Shown here one piece after another: positions 52,321-64,000 of a stretch of DNA of 64,000 bases. Under the pieces are notes generated by a model that did no database searches, was not told where the DNA came from, and saw nothing but the letters and a program-made list of their open reading frames with translations. The DNA is from Theristus sp. LFF4_11 (lineage: Eukaryota > Nematoda > Chromadorea > Monhysterida > Xyalidae): assembly GCA_030248135.1 (NCBI GenBank), contig JASANC010002569.1:1-64000 (forward strand), in the 5' to 3' direction. Within the stretch, counting starts at the first letter, position 1, and every line of letters begins with the position of its first letter. The translations under genes and the position numbers were made by a program.

Positions 52321-54850
52321 CGTCTGCCAACATCAGTGCTTTGATTGAGTACGACAGGCCAACCAATATTTAACTTATATTATGGATTTAAAGACAAAAA
52401 ATCATGATTTTTGAGCAAAAATTCATGATTTTTGGGTGGTCCGAGAAAATTTTTGGGGGGTGTCACCATAGTTGTTCCAGCGCCGTGGGGTTGGGGGGGG
52501 GCGATATAGATAGCTGGAGCAAATTTTCTAGATAGATAGATAGCTGGAAAATTTTGGGGGGGGGCCGCGGGGGGGGGGGGCAGGGGTCGGTGGGGGGGCC
52601 GGTCAAAATTTTGAAATTTGATAGATAGATAGCTAAAACGCTAAAAAGCTATAAAAACAGCAAAATAATGCTAAAAATACACTAAAATTCAAGTATAAAC
52701 GCGTATTTTACCTAAAATTAGCGAAATTTTCAAGAATTACGAGCAAAAATGGACAATTTTGGTCAAAAATTGACTCATTTTATGTCTTCGAAGACAAAAA
52801 TTTTTAGATAGATAGCTGGTTAGGGGGGGGGTGGGGGGTGTCTAGCAAATTTCGAGGGGGGGGGGTGTGGATGGTCCAGTGTCAGGTTTTGGGGGGTGGG
52901 TGTCGCGTGACCCCCCCCCCCCACCCCCCCACGCGGAGGTCTCGGGTGCTCTGGGGGGGTGTACCCCCCCTACCCCCCCTCGTCTTCGGTACTGGCCGTG
53001 GGGGGGGGTAGGGTTAGGGGCTTAGAAAAAAAAATTATAATTTTTGTTAAATTTGGATTTTTTTTTCAAACTTAAAAAAATTTGAAAAATTTTTCTTTTA
53101 CTTTGCTCTGAAAATTCGATTTATGGGTTTAGCAGCACGGGTCAAAATGACCAAATAATGACATTTACCTAAGCAAGCACACAAAGAAGTTGGGAAGAAA
53201 ATTTGGTTTGGACTTTCAAAAAATTATGCCATAAATCGAATTTTCAGAGCAAAGTAGAAGAAAAATTTTTCAATATTTTTTTAAGTTTGAAAAAAAAAAC
53301 CAAATTTAAAAAATAAACGAAAAAAAAATAAAAAAAAAAATTTTCAAAGCCCCTAACCTAGGGTTAGGGGAAAAAAATCCGGATTTTTTTTTAAATTAAA
53401 AAATTAAAAAAAAATTTTTTTTTACAAGTTAGGTTTGTTCGAAGCGTCTCGTCGAGCTGAGTTCATCTAGACTATTTTCAGAACGATCCGGAAAACTATA
53501 AGAGCGAAAATCGTGTTTTATTGAAATTATGTCCATTTCATAGAGGGAAAGTTGCATTTTCAACAGTAAAACAGGACAATTTTCGACGTGTACTTGAATA
53601 TTGAACCGTTCTTAGTTGTTCCTCTTTAGAAAATTACCAAAATTTGACTGTGTTCAAAAATTCCTGTTTGCTGTAGCTAAGTCGGCAACCCCTGTCGACC
53701 CGGTCGCCCCCCCCCCCCAAGACACTTACTTTCAGGTTCAACCAGCTATGCTATCTGCCACATGGCGAGAGCCCACTCTTCAAATCATCGTATCGAAAAC
53801 ACGTACCATGATTTCGCGATCACGTTGCGGGCAACTGACAGACGCAAGTTTAACACGTTAGTTTAGCTCAGCACGCAAGTTTTAACATGTGGCCATGTTA
53901 TCGGGTATCTGAAAAACGGTCGTGTGATGTGGTATTAACCAACATCTCCGCTCCAATTGTTTAACAATATATCGCACAACTCCATTGTAGACCTATAACA
54001 TACGCCAATCAACAAAATATCATGTTCATCTCATGGCCTACCGACTGAAAAAACATGTTCTAAGTTGCAAGAAAACGATTTCTGAAACGATATTTCAATT
54101 CAGTTAAGTCATTTCAACGCTAAAAATTGACTCTAGAAGTCATCCAAATCGAAAAACATGGAGTACGTCGGTCAAAATGACCAAATAATGACATGTACCT
54201 AAGCACACAAAGAAGTTGGGAAGAAAATTTGGTTTGAGAACTTTCAAAAAATTATGCCATAAATCGAATTTTCAGAGCAAAGTAGAAGAAAAAATTTTCA
54301 AATTTTTTTTAAGTTTGAAAAAAAAAATCCAAATTTAAAAAAAACGAAAAAAAAAATTTTTTTTTCAAAGCCCCTAACCCTACCCTTACCCTAGATCCCT
54401 AGATGGACCAGTACCGAAGACGAGGGGGGGTGGGGGGGGGGTGGGACACCCCAGAGCCATAGTTGTTCTAGGGGGGCCTGGGGGGGGGCCGGCCCCCCCA
54501 AAAAATTTCGAACTATCTCTATCAGAAGGGGCAGCATATTTAAAAAAAGAAATTGGAAAAAAGGTAAAATTGAAATTGATTGATAGGAGTTGTTGGGTTT
54601 ACATCAAATTTCAAAATTGACCGCCCCCCAAACACAGGCCCCCAGAGCCCCCACGCCCCACCCCCCTGGTACAACTATCCCCAGAGCACCCGAGACCCTC
54701 CGCGTGGGGGGGGGGGGGGGGGTGGGGGGGGTCACGCGACACCCACCCCCCAAAACCTGACACTGGTCCATCCACACCCCCCCCCTCGAAATTTGCTGGA
54801 CACCCCACCCCCCCCCCCCCCCCTACATGGACCTAAGTAACAGTGACACC
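52321..54850. other. Intergenic repeats
   Basis: 52440-52990 and 54410-54850 are inverted relatives of the G-rich family (ends near CTTCGGTACTGG and CAGTACCGAAGACG). 53142-53345 and 54170-54385 are direct copies of a block containing AATGACATTTACCTAAGC and AAATCGAATTTTCAGAGCAA; 53070-53120 is an inverted partial copy. No gene seen. Confidence 0.55.
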
Positions 54851-54879
54851 CCCCAAAAATTTTCTCGGACCACCCAAAA

Positions 54880-55900
54880 ATCATGAATTTTTGCTCAAAA
54901 ATCATGACTTTTTGTCCTTAAAGTCCATAATATAAGCTAAATATATGGTAACTTGACATTCTTCATTGTAATTTCAAAGATTTTGCAGCAAAATTTAGCG
55001 TTTTTCCTTCAAAATTTAAGCGAAAAAATCTCATGGGTGGGGGGGGGGGGGGTGTGAGCCCCCCCCGAAATTTTTCTACAATAGTGCACCCCCCATGGCC
55101 CACGCCTGGGGGGGGTGTCACTGTACCATGACTGACACCCCCCACTGAAAAATTTTCGGCACCCCCACCCCCCCCCACGTGACGACACTAGGGTTGTTAA
55201 ACAAAAATGAAAATTTTTAAAAAAAAGTGATTAAAAAAAAACAAAAATGCCGATTTTTTTTTTTTTTTAATTCGAAAAATTTTCCTTTAATATGCTCTGA
55301 AAACCTCAATTTTGGCAAAATTTTTCGAAAGTTCAACAAAAATTTTCTTTGATTATACCTCGTAAAACCTTTAGCAGTCGATTTTGGGCCGTTTTACCGA
55401 CTGATTTTAGGCTACGACAACATCTGCGATGAAGTTTTTGAGCGTCCCAAAGCTTGGCCTACCATTTCCGATGCAGATAAGGTGACGATTCGCCTCGCAG
55501 AGCGTCCGATTGTGCTCGCTGCTCCGTTTGCAAGCGCTACGTTGTCTGGTTGCTTGCTGCTTCGTGTCGTGTCGTCGCAACACCATCAGAAGAATTGATC
55601 GAATTTCAAGGCGGTATGTTTGTCTTCACTTCAGCATTAGTTTAGCTGGGGACAATTAGTGACGTTTTGGAGGTCAAAACACAAGAAGAGGCATGGTGAC
55701 GGTTTGGAAAAGGGGTAATTGAGGTCACCAAAACAAAATCTGCAAAGTTCCGTCATATGGGAGTCATTCGGGAGGCGCTTGCATATCATATGTGGTTCTT
55801 CGGACTCCCTGATTGATTTAGCACAACTTTGATTTTTGAAATTTTTTTTTAATTTAAAAAAAAAACAAAAATGACGATTTTTGTTTTTTTTAACAACCCT
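54880..55900. repeat. G-rich element fragment and dispersed repeat I, copy 2
   Basis: 54880-55170 matches 51480-51560 inverted. 55200-55900 is the copy of 49550-51140 without the two insertions; GATGAAGTTTTTGAGCGTCC leads to TCCGATGCAGATAAGGTGA. It could be the remnant of an exon with a GTGACG donor, but no protein family is recognised. Confidence 0.5.
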
Positions 55901-56110
55901 AGACGACACCCCCCCCCTCGAAAATTTGCTTTCGCCTTCGGTACTGAGATGGACCCCCACCCCTCCGCACTTTCGCTACTGCTCAGCAGATTTCAGAATT
56001 TATTCTTTCCATTCATTCAGATTCAGAGCCAGCCATCATATCAGCATCAGGCGTCAAATAGTTTTGAAAAGGTTGGACAGCAAGCGGGAAGTAACGGTAA
56101 AGCAACCATC

Positions 56111-59100
56111 ATGGCAAAAAATCCGCAAGTGCTGGAGATCGATCCGTCACACGAGCTGACGTTCAAAGGTTCGTTCCGTTCGCTGTCGCTCTTTGAAACG
56201 CCTGTGGTCAGTTTTATACAATTGAGTCTGCACTAACGTTCGGAATTTCATCATTCTTTTTCAGGTCCGTTCACCGACGTCGTCGTGAGCAATTTAACGC
56301 TGAGAAATCCGACGCAGAGAAACGTTTGCTTCAAAGTGAAAACGACGGCGCCGAAACGATACTGCGTACGACCGAACTCGGGCATCATACCGGCCGGAGC
56401 GACGTTGACCGTTGGGGGTTGGTTCGCTTTCTTTGTTCTGTTTTTTTAAAGTAAGCCGCGCTTCAGAGCGCCGCGTGCAAAGTTTTCGTTTCAATTGAGC
56501 AGAGCAAACCGCTCGAAAGTTTCAATTAGAGCGCGCGAGTCTCAATTGTCTTGTGTGTGTTCGTGTTGTGCTGCTGAAGTGTAATCTTTCCGTGAAAATC
56601 AATCGCTACGTGGCAGAAGAGAACTGAGAACTGCAGATATTCAGACTTTAATGCAGATGAGAAACCAGAAATTATCAGAAATTTTTACAATTCGTTTTTC
56701 ATGCTCTGGTTTGGGCTTTGGGGGTTCGCTTGGCAAGTCGTCACCACGGGTCACTTGCACGGCACCAGTGGATCGCGTTTTTCTGTTTGGAAAGTTCCAT
56801 CCCAATGATGATCTGTTGCACGTCGGTGGGTCGAAAATGAAAAGTAATTTGTCATTTTTTTCAGTTATGCTTCAACCATTCGATCCGTCTGCCTCAAATG
56901 AAAGCAGTTCAAAGCACAAATTCATGGTTCAGACCTGCTATGCTCCCGACGATCGGACAGATATTTCGCTTGACACGATTGTGAGTTACCATTTTACCGT
57001 TCTTCTCAACCCGTCTTGAATTATTGAAATGACGATTTGAATTAATGAACAGCGTCAACTTTGCTGATTGGTCGTAGCGCGTGGGTACATGGTTCACAGT
57101 AGACGAAACGCGCCATCAAAATTCGTCGGTTTGCGCAAAACCCCGGCGTACTCCCGGACTGATTCGCACGTTTCTTTCCAATTCGACAACAATAAACAAG
57201 AAAGCCGTCGATCGGAATATTGAGTGCAAATGGCCGATGTTGTTGTGTTTTTCATGATTTCTGTTTCACGAGTTTTGTCGTTTCCAGTGGAAGAACGTGA
57301 CTGCCGACGAGCTGATGGACACGAAGTTGCGCGTTCATTTCGAGGGACTGACGGGCGACGCCGCCGCCGGTGGCGGTGCGCCGCACAATGAGCACACCGC
57401 GCACGGGATCACGTCCGCGTACAGTGACACGTCCACTATGCAGCACCGCACGTCGCCCATTGTCGCCGGGGCGACCAAGGTTGGTGCATTTCAAACAGGG
57501 GCGTTCTTTAGGGTGTCGTGTCTTTGTTTGTAAAAATTGTGTTTCTAAAAAATTCTGGTGGTTTGGTGTCGCGGTGGGGATGGTAGTTGGTTTATATTGC
57601 CAGCAAAAAAAATTGGTTTTTAATCCGCTTCGAAACCGTATTTTTGCTGAATTTTCGCGGCACCCAGCTTTCGGAACTTTGACCACAGCACTGATCACCA
57701 ATACAGTTGAAATTTTGGTTCTTAAGCAGTTTTTTGTGTTTGCCATTTTTGTGTTCAAATCAATTTTTGTGTTTGCCACAACAGCACAGTTTTTTTCAGT
57801 TTTGCAAAATGCAATTTTGCATTGTCACCGTTCAACAGTTTTCAACTACCAGAATTTTACCGTTTTTCTTTTCCTTGCCAACCAACCCTATGTCGGGTTG
57901 ATTCGTGAATCATTAAACCAACACCAATATGCAGTGTACATCCGGTATCATGCGTCACCCATTTTCACTTGTGCGACGAAAGTTGGTCGCTTTCAAAAAG
58001 GGGGGGGTGGATTTTGAGGGGTATTCGGTGGTTTTTAAGTGATGTTTGTTGGTTGATTCAGTTTTTTCGTTTTGTATGTGTTAGTCCTGAAATCATGCGT
58101 GGTATCATCTTTTCTTCTTTCGGTCGTCTTTTCGGTCTTTTTTCTCAAAGTCGCCGCATTGAATAGGTTCGACGAATTTCGGGATTTATTTCTACGTCAT
58201 GTCGCTTCAGTAAAGTTTTCTCGTCTGATCTGAGCTTATCAGAAAAAATCGTTGGCGGGAGAAAACAAAAAAAAAAAATGTTGTTGGGGGGGGGGGATAA
58301 AAAAAGAAATTAACGCCGATTGCACGAATAAGTGGGGGGGGGGGGGTCTAGCGGGCCATGGAATCATATTCTAACTAAGGGTAGGGGGTTGTACAACTCA
58401 ACAAGGCGCTTCATTTTCACTTAGCAACCATACCCTAATTCCCCCTATTTGCAGCACTTTTAGGGCTTATAAGTCAAAAAACCCTCGATTTTTTTCCATT
58501 TTTCGCAAAGTATACCATTTTCAACCAGCATTTTCAACATTGGTGCAAACAAGCTAGGGCTTGAAATAGTGTGCGTTTTGAAGATCTCGCGGAGCTCTTT
58601 CACTTACACGTACACTACATAAAGGGACTTTTTCCTATTTTCCGTGGTAAGCTTCGCAAAATTACTTTTTTTTGAAAAATTTTGCTATTTTTTGTAAAAC
58701 ATGTTTTTGAGCTCATAAACACAATTTTTTGATTTTCATTTTTAGTTCTACAGGGGGGTTTTCGGGGTCGCTGAATTTGAATCTGAACTTAGATTTTTGC
58801 CCCGGGCATTTTTTTGCCCTAAAATTGGGCAAAAACATGTTTTTTTTGCGTTTTTCAGTGTTTTTTGTTTTAGTGTTTTAATTTTATGCGTGGATTTTAT
58901 TTAAAATGCTATTTTATAATAGCTTTACAACCGCTGTACTTGAATCCGTTTTCATATTTTGCAACTGACCACTTGCTTTCACCCAAAAAGGGGTAAAATG
59001 TGGATTTTTTGCTTTTTTCTTACGTTTTCATTCCACAGTGGAAAAAAACAATAGAAACAACTTTTAATTTAAATTTTTAATTCTCCAGAGGAATTTAGAG

Positions 59101-62100
59101 ATCGCGCAATCCGAATCTGACTTTAGATTTTTGCCTCGGGCATTTTTTGCCCTAAAATTTTGCAAAAACATTTTTAGCGTTTTCCAGTGTTTTTTTTGTT
59201 TTAATTTCTAATTTTAAGTGTGGATTTTTTAAAAAGAATTTTCTAATAGCTTCACAACCGCTGTGCTTGAATCCGTTATTATATTTTGTAACGGACCATT
59301 TTCTTTCTCAAAAATGGGTAAAACATGGATTTTTTGCCTTTTTTCAGACGTTTTCGTTTCATAGTAACAAATAAGCTTTAAAACAATCTTTAAAACCACT
59401 TTCTAGGAGTACCCGAATGCGCTGAATCTATATCTGTAGTTAAATTTTACAATTGACCCATTATTTACCCTTATAAATGGGTAAAAAATCTTTATTGTGG
59501 TTTTTCTGTAGACGTTTTTCTTTTTGTGTGCGAACTACACTTGTAAACTGTTGTTAATTTGTCTCGGGAATTTTCTACGCCGCTGAAGTTGATCTGTTTT
59601 TGGTTTTTGAAACTGGTGCTTTTGTTTACCCCAATTTTACCCAGTTGGGTTAAAACTGTCTCTTTCACCTTTTTGTTTGAAACTGACATAGTGAATGGTT
59701 ATGGCTGAAACGTAAAAGTTATGGCTTGAAATGATGTGCGTTTTGAAGACCTCGCGGAGTTTTTTCACGTACACTGCGTTAAAATCAAGGGACTTTTACA
59801 TATTTTCGGTGGTAAGCTTTGCAAAATTGCTTTTTTTCGTTTTTTTGTTTTTCCTTTAAAAAACATCGTTTTCAAGTAAAACTATCGTAAAACTCGCAAA
59901 TAACGCCCCTAAAAATAAACAAGCCACCCGAACTAGGGTTTTTGGGTATGCTGAACTCGAATCTGATGTTTATTTTTTTACTCCTCTTTGTGGGTGCTCT
60001 AAATTCAGCAATTTTGATACATTTTGCTCATTTTCTCCGCAGTTTTTTTTGCTCGATCAGTATTTTGTTGGCGTTTTCAAATGTGATGGCTCTGAAACTT
60101 GAAAAAAGTTATTTTGTATATCTAGAGTGTAAAATGATTCAGTTTTCGCGAACAAATTTGCTCATCGACAGATTCGTAACAGACAAGTCCCTTGCTTTTA
60201 ACGCAGTGTACGTGAAAAAGCTCCGCGAGATCTTCAAAACGCACATCATTTCAAGCCATAACTTTTACGTTTCAGCCATAACCATTCACTATGTCAGTTT
60301 CAAACAAAAAGGTGAAAGAGACAGTTTTTACCCAACTGGGTAAAATTGGGGTAAACAAAAGCACCAGTTTTAAAAACCAAAAACAGATCAACTTCAGCGG
60401 CGTAGAAAATTCCCGAGACAAATTAACAACAGTTTACAAGTGTAGTTCGCACACAAAAAGAAAAACGTCTACAGAAAAATTACAATAAAGATTTTTTACC
60501 CATTTATAAGGGTAAATAATGGGTCAATTGTAAAATTTAACTACAGATATAGATTCAGCGCATTCGGGTACTCCTAGAAAGTGGTTTTAAAGATTGTTTT
60601 AAAGCTTATTTGTTACTATGAAACGAAAACATCTAAAAAAGGCAAAAAATCCATGTTTTACCCATTTTTGAGAAAGAAAATGGTCCGTTACAAAATATAA
60701 TAACGGATTCAAGCACAGCGGTTGTAAAGCTATTAGAAAATTCTTTTAAAAAAATCCACACTTAAAATTAGAACTTAAAACAAAAAAAAACACTGGAAAA
60801 CGCTAAAAAATGTTTTTGCAAAATTTTAGGGCAAAATATGCCCGAGGCAAAAATCTAAAATCAGATTCGGATTGCGCAATCTCGAAAACCCCCTGGAGAA
60901 TTAAAAATTAAAATTAAAAGTTGTTTCTATTGTTTTTTTTCACTGTGGAATGAAAACGTATGAAAAAAGCAAAAAATCCGCATTTTACCCCTTTTTGGGT
61001 GAAAGCAAGTGGTCAGTTGCAAAATATGAAAACGGATTCAAGTACAGCGGTTGTAAAGCTATTATAAAATAGCATTTTAAATAAAATCCACGCATAAAAT
61101 TAAAACACTAAAACAAAAAACACTGAAAAACGCAAAAAAAACATGTTTTTGCCCAATTTAGAGGCAAAAAAATGCCCGGGGCAAAAATCTAAGTTCAGAT
61201 TCAAATTCAGCGACCCCGAAAACCCCCTGTAGAACTAAAAATGAAAATCAAAAAATTGTGTTTATGAGCTCAAAAACATGTTTTACAAAAAATAGCAAAA
61301 TTTTTCAAAAAAAGTAATTTTGCGAAGCTTACCACGGAAAATAGGAAAAAGTCCCTTTATGTAGTGTACGTGTAAGTGAAAGAGCTCCGCGAGATCTTTA
61401 AAACGCACACTATTTCAAGCCCTAGCTTGTTTGCACCAATGTTGAAAATGCTGGTTGAAAATGGTATACTTTGCGAAAAATGGAAAAAAATCGAGGGTTT
61501 TTTGACTTATAAGCCCTAAAAGTGCTGCAAATAGGGGGAATTAGGGTATGGTTGCTAAGTGAAAATGAAGCGCCTTGTTGAGTTGTACAACCCCCTACCC
61601 TTAGTTGGAATATGATTCCATGGCCCGGCACTTCCATACAAAACCCCCCCACTTTTTCGTGCAATCGGCGTTAAGGCCCGTTTATACCTGACGTATGAGA
61701 AGGGTAGTACTTTAGGTTGGCATGCCTGACGTACGTTGACGTACGCCTGCATACGTCACGTATAAACGGGCCTTTAAACAACAGCTGCATTTTTCAGCTC
61801 AACTGAATCAGTATTTTATCTCAGTTCTACCTGCAATCTCAAAAATCGCCCATTTCTACTGCTGCAGACTCAATCGCAGAATCTGGACGAGGCTCTGCGA
61901 AAGGCGATCGACGATCGTAAACGAATACAGGTCGAATACAACGAACTCGAGAGGGAGTACGGCATGCTAAAAGTTGGTGAAGAATGCCATATCCGAACTT
62001 TTTACAGTGAAAATTCGAATACCAAAACACTACAAACTAGATACGTGTGTGTTGTAGGTGTGATTGTACCTCACGCATTACTGCTGATCGTCAGGAAAAG

Positions 62101-62731
62101 ATCGTCCTTTGAATACGTTTGAACCGCTCTGTTCAATAAGCTTGCTTCTCTTCTCACTGAACCATTGTCTCCCTTTTCAATAAAAACAACACACCACCTA
62201 CGTGAACAACTGAGCCCCTATATAAAGCGATGAATGTTGACTCTTACATGGCATTCGGCATTCATTCGTACGGCATTCGCTGTAGTTTCGGTGGCAGTCT
62301 TGGTTTAGTTGTTTGACAATCAGTCGTGTGGTGGCCCACATGTGACAATCAGTTGCGAGGTGTTCGGATATGTAGATCGTTAGGTTCGTGAGTTTAGTTT
62401 GAAATTTTGTCTTATACCGGTGAATTCAGTCGTATATAAGTGAACTCGATTTTTTACTATTGAACTTGGCCTTAGTGACGTGTAGAAGCCGTACACCCAG
62501 AACAGGCATAGATGCAGTGCACCGTAACCCCGAACCTCACAAATAATAGTTTAGCTTCAGGAGCGCCTGAATCGAAGCGTCTCGTCGTCGCACGCCGACA
62601 AATCACTGCTGATGACGGGCGGTGCGCAAATGTCGGCACACGGCGCCGGCGGCATACACATGTGGCAGTTGCTGGTGGCCGCGCTGATCGCACTCGTGCT
62701 CGGCGTCCTCGTCGGCAAAATGCTCATTTGA
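56111..62731 (+). CDS. VAP: VAMP-associated protein (VAP), ER membrane contact-site tether
   Basis: Six exons encode 264 aa: 56111-56168, 56265-56417, 56865-56980, 57288-57479, 61868-61972, 62561-62731; all phases join. The N-terminal MSP domain (about 1-125) binds FFAT-motif proteins on the cytosolic face of the [44 protein letters not shown] (holding the conserved Pro mutated in human ALS8), MLQPFDP and SKHKFMVQT (Lys89 and Met91 are the FFAT-pocket residues). [19 protein letters not shown] closes the domain. Exon 5 (174-208, [20 protein letters not shown]) is a coiled coil. Residues 243-262 are a C-terminal tail anchor with a GxxxG-like LVLGVLVGK, ending KMLI. The start is the first Met of the family N-terminus. 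Intron 4 (57480-61867) carries a 3.4-kb palindrome. Confidence 0.95.
58303..61677. repeat. 3.4-kb foldback palindrome in VAP intron 4
   Basis: The left arm 58303-59797 and right arm 60187-61677 are long, nearly identical inverted copies around a 389-base spacer. The ends are TTAACGCCGATTGCACGAA and its complement TTCGTGCAATCGGCGTTAA. Within each arm, about 400-bp sub-blocks repeat directly (AGATTTTTGCCYCGGGCATT at 58791 and 59128; TTGAAGA-CTCGCGGAG at 58575 and 59734). No transposase-like frame. TTAA at both tips suggests a TTAA target. Confidence 0.9.
61673..61775. mobile_element. About 100-bp MITE with TTAA-type ends
   Basis: GGCCCGTTTATACCTGACGT is mirrored by ACGTCACGTATAAACGGGCC. The left flank is TTAA, the right TTTAAA. 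It abuts the right tip of the palindrome. Confidence 0.7.
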
Positions 62732-63054
62732 AATTATCATCAGCACTATTTTTTTCTCGTTTCCTAGCGGACTTTTCGTGGAATCGTGTGTGTGTGTTTT
62801 TTCGGTCTGTTTTCACCTTGTAGTGTTGGTTCGCTCCGGAATTCTATGGAACAGTTTTTTGTTGTTCGTTTTCTTCATTTTACCACGCAAACCTGACACG
62901 TGTGTGTTTTTGCTTCTTTCTGCTGCTGTATCCGTGTTCTGTACTTTGGAGACTTTTGGTGCGTGGCCGCCCTCTATTTCGTCTCGCTACAGCACAGCCC
63001 CTTTATTTTTGACACCGTAAAGTCAACTGTTTTATATGACGCCTCACCCTTGTG
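62732..63054 (+). other. VAP 3' flank
   Basis: T-rich sequence directly after the VAP stop, probably 3' UTR. No clear AATAAA was noted before 63055 and no gene is seen. Confidence 0.4.
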
Positions 63055-63195
63055 TTTTTTGCGACACGAAATTAGTTTCATGCTTGATGCGGCAATTCAA
63101 AATTTTTCCATGTACGTGATTCGGACGGATCTCAGGGACTTTCGGACAACTTCATAAGTTTTGAATTACCGCGTCAAGCTGAAACTAATCACCTT
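63055..63195. mobile_element. Palindromic MITE
   Basis: ATTAGTTTCATGCTTGATGCGGCAATTCAAAA is mirrored by TTTTGAATTACCGCGTCAAGCTGAAACTAAT. A related half lies at 24735-24800. Confidence 0.7.
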
Positions 63196-63289
63196 ATATC
63201 TATTCGTGGATTGAGTCGTACGTATGATTTAAAAAAACATTATATTATCAATTTTTTAAATTCCGCGACTAAATGCGCGCGCAGACGTA

Positions 63290-63450
63290 AAAAGGAAACT
63301 AGGTTCAGTCTTCATGTGGCAGTTCAAAATCGCCTAAGTGACTCGGCCCTGTTTAGGGGACTCCGGTCACTTTTCCAATTTTGAATTCCCGCGCCATGCA
63401 GAAACTGTTTACCTATTTATGCGCGCATTGAGTCTCGGGGCCAAAATAAA
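63290..63450. repeat. Dispersed repeat family H copy
   Basis: GTAAAAAGGAAACT, CAGTTCAAAATCG, TTTAGGGGACTC and GCGCATTGAGTCTCGGGGCC; see 28440-28575. Confidence 0.65.
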
Positions 63451-63668
63451 AGATAAGAGAGGTGGGAGGCAGTCTGACATGCTTTGGCATACGCTTGTTT
63501 GAGTGCAGCAAGCTGATTTGTCGACTGTTACACGACAGAAACCAATCAGTAGCTGTCATTCAAGTTCGAGCAATCGTTTTATTGCAGGTTGCAGTCAATT
63601 TTTTAAAAACACATTTTTTTGTCAACAACACAAATCCCACTCCTCCATATTTCATTGATTTGAAATTA

Positions 63669-63817
63669 TGCAGGGTGGTCCACTTTTAAAATTTTTAATT
63701 GTGGATAACTTTAACTTTTTTTTAAAATAATTGGTTAAAGTTTCAATTAAAGTACTTGCATGGTTGGCGAGTTACAACGCTTCAAAGTTGGTATCACTAC
63801 TTATGGACCACCCTGTA
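63669..63817. mobile_element. Short Tc1/mariner-type MITE
   Basis: The ends are CAGGGTGGTCCACTTTTAAA and ACTTATGGACCACCCTGTA. The TACAGGGTGGTCC type resembles 7966-8690. Confidence 0.65.
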
Positions 63818-64000
63818 TAATTTTGGTATTCACAAAATATCTAGATATATCTACACGGTTTTGTTCTTCCTGAATGAGGTAGTTTCAGTGAAATTTCAGA
63901 TTTGGTACACTTTGGTAGTAAAATGATTGTCGATTATTATGAAAAGTCCCCAAAATTTTAGCCAATACCTTTGTGTCGATTTTTTGCTTGTATAGTGTGT
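63818..64000. other. Window end, nothing recognised
   Basis: AT-rich sequence without an exon or repeat that I recognise. Confidence 0.5.

Noticed and set aside
53616..53861. 81-codon plus-strand frame
   Set aside because: It includes a C-run (53707-53718) and shows no domain or splice context.
59942..60343. 133-codon frame in the spacer of the VAP intron palindrome as a transposase
   Set aside because: It is hydrophobic and AT-rich, runs into the right arm, and lacks any DDE or other motif.

Overview
The window is animal nuclear DNA. It has spliced genes with GT-AG introns, no operon-like gene packing, and a very heavy load of small transposons, inverted repeats and minisatellites. Repeated EB-type cysteine modules and a degenerate TTAGGC-like stretch favour a repeat-rich nematode, but this is an inference and another ecdysozoan is possible. 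Gene models were built by eye from splice sites, reading phase and similarity to remembered families. Exon edges are as read from the sequence and no transcript data were available.

Layout. 1-2782: a large palindromic (foldback) repeat. 2918-6607 (minus): five phase 1-1 exons encoding EB-like Cys-rich modules, two of them a recent tandem duplication. 6608-10598: transposon debris. 10599-19676 (minus): a small secreted C-type lectin-domain gene with two alternative signal-peptide first exons; it may run on into the EB exons. 20911-30132 (minus): protein kinase D, 12 coding exons and about 997 codons, with a 154-glutamine C-terminal tract. Three of its introns are packed with minisatellites, one of which multiplies its own splice acceptor. 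33259-42442 (minus): ABHD18-type alpha/beta hydrolase, 11 exons and 455 aa; intron 3 is almost filled by three head-to-tail Helitron-like repeats. 43920-49025 (minus): cytochrome c1, 8 exons and 317 aa. 49026-56110: intergenic, with nested repeats, G-rich MITEs, SINE-like sequence and a 222-bp tandem repeat. 56111-62731 (plus): VAP (VAMP-associated protein), 6 exons and 264 aa; intron 4 contains a 3.4-kb palindrome. 62732-64000: small repeats.

The identified genes are ordinary, unlinked housekeeping or signalling genes: a lipid-regulated kinase, a mitochondrial respiratory subunit, a lipid-type hydrolase, an ER contact-site tether and a secreted lectin. I see no evidence that they form one system. 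The novelty lies in how repeats shape gene structure: exon duplication flanked by repeats, a duplicated promoter-proximal exon, a splice donor lying on a MITE end, a multiplied splice acceptor, and a near-pure CAA polyglutamine tract.
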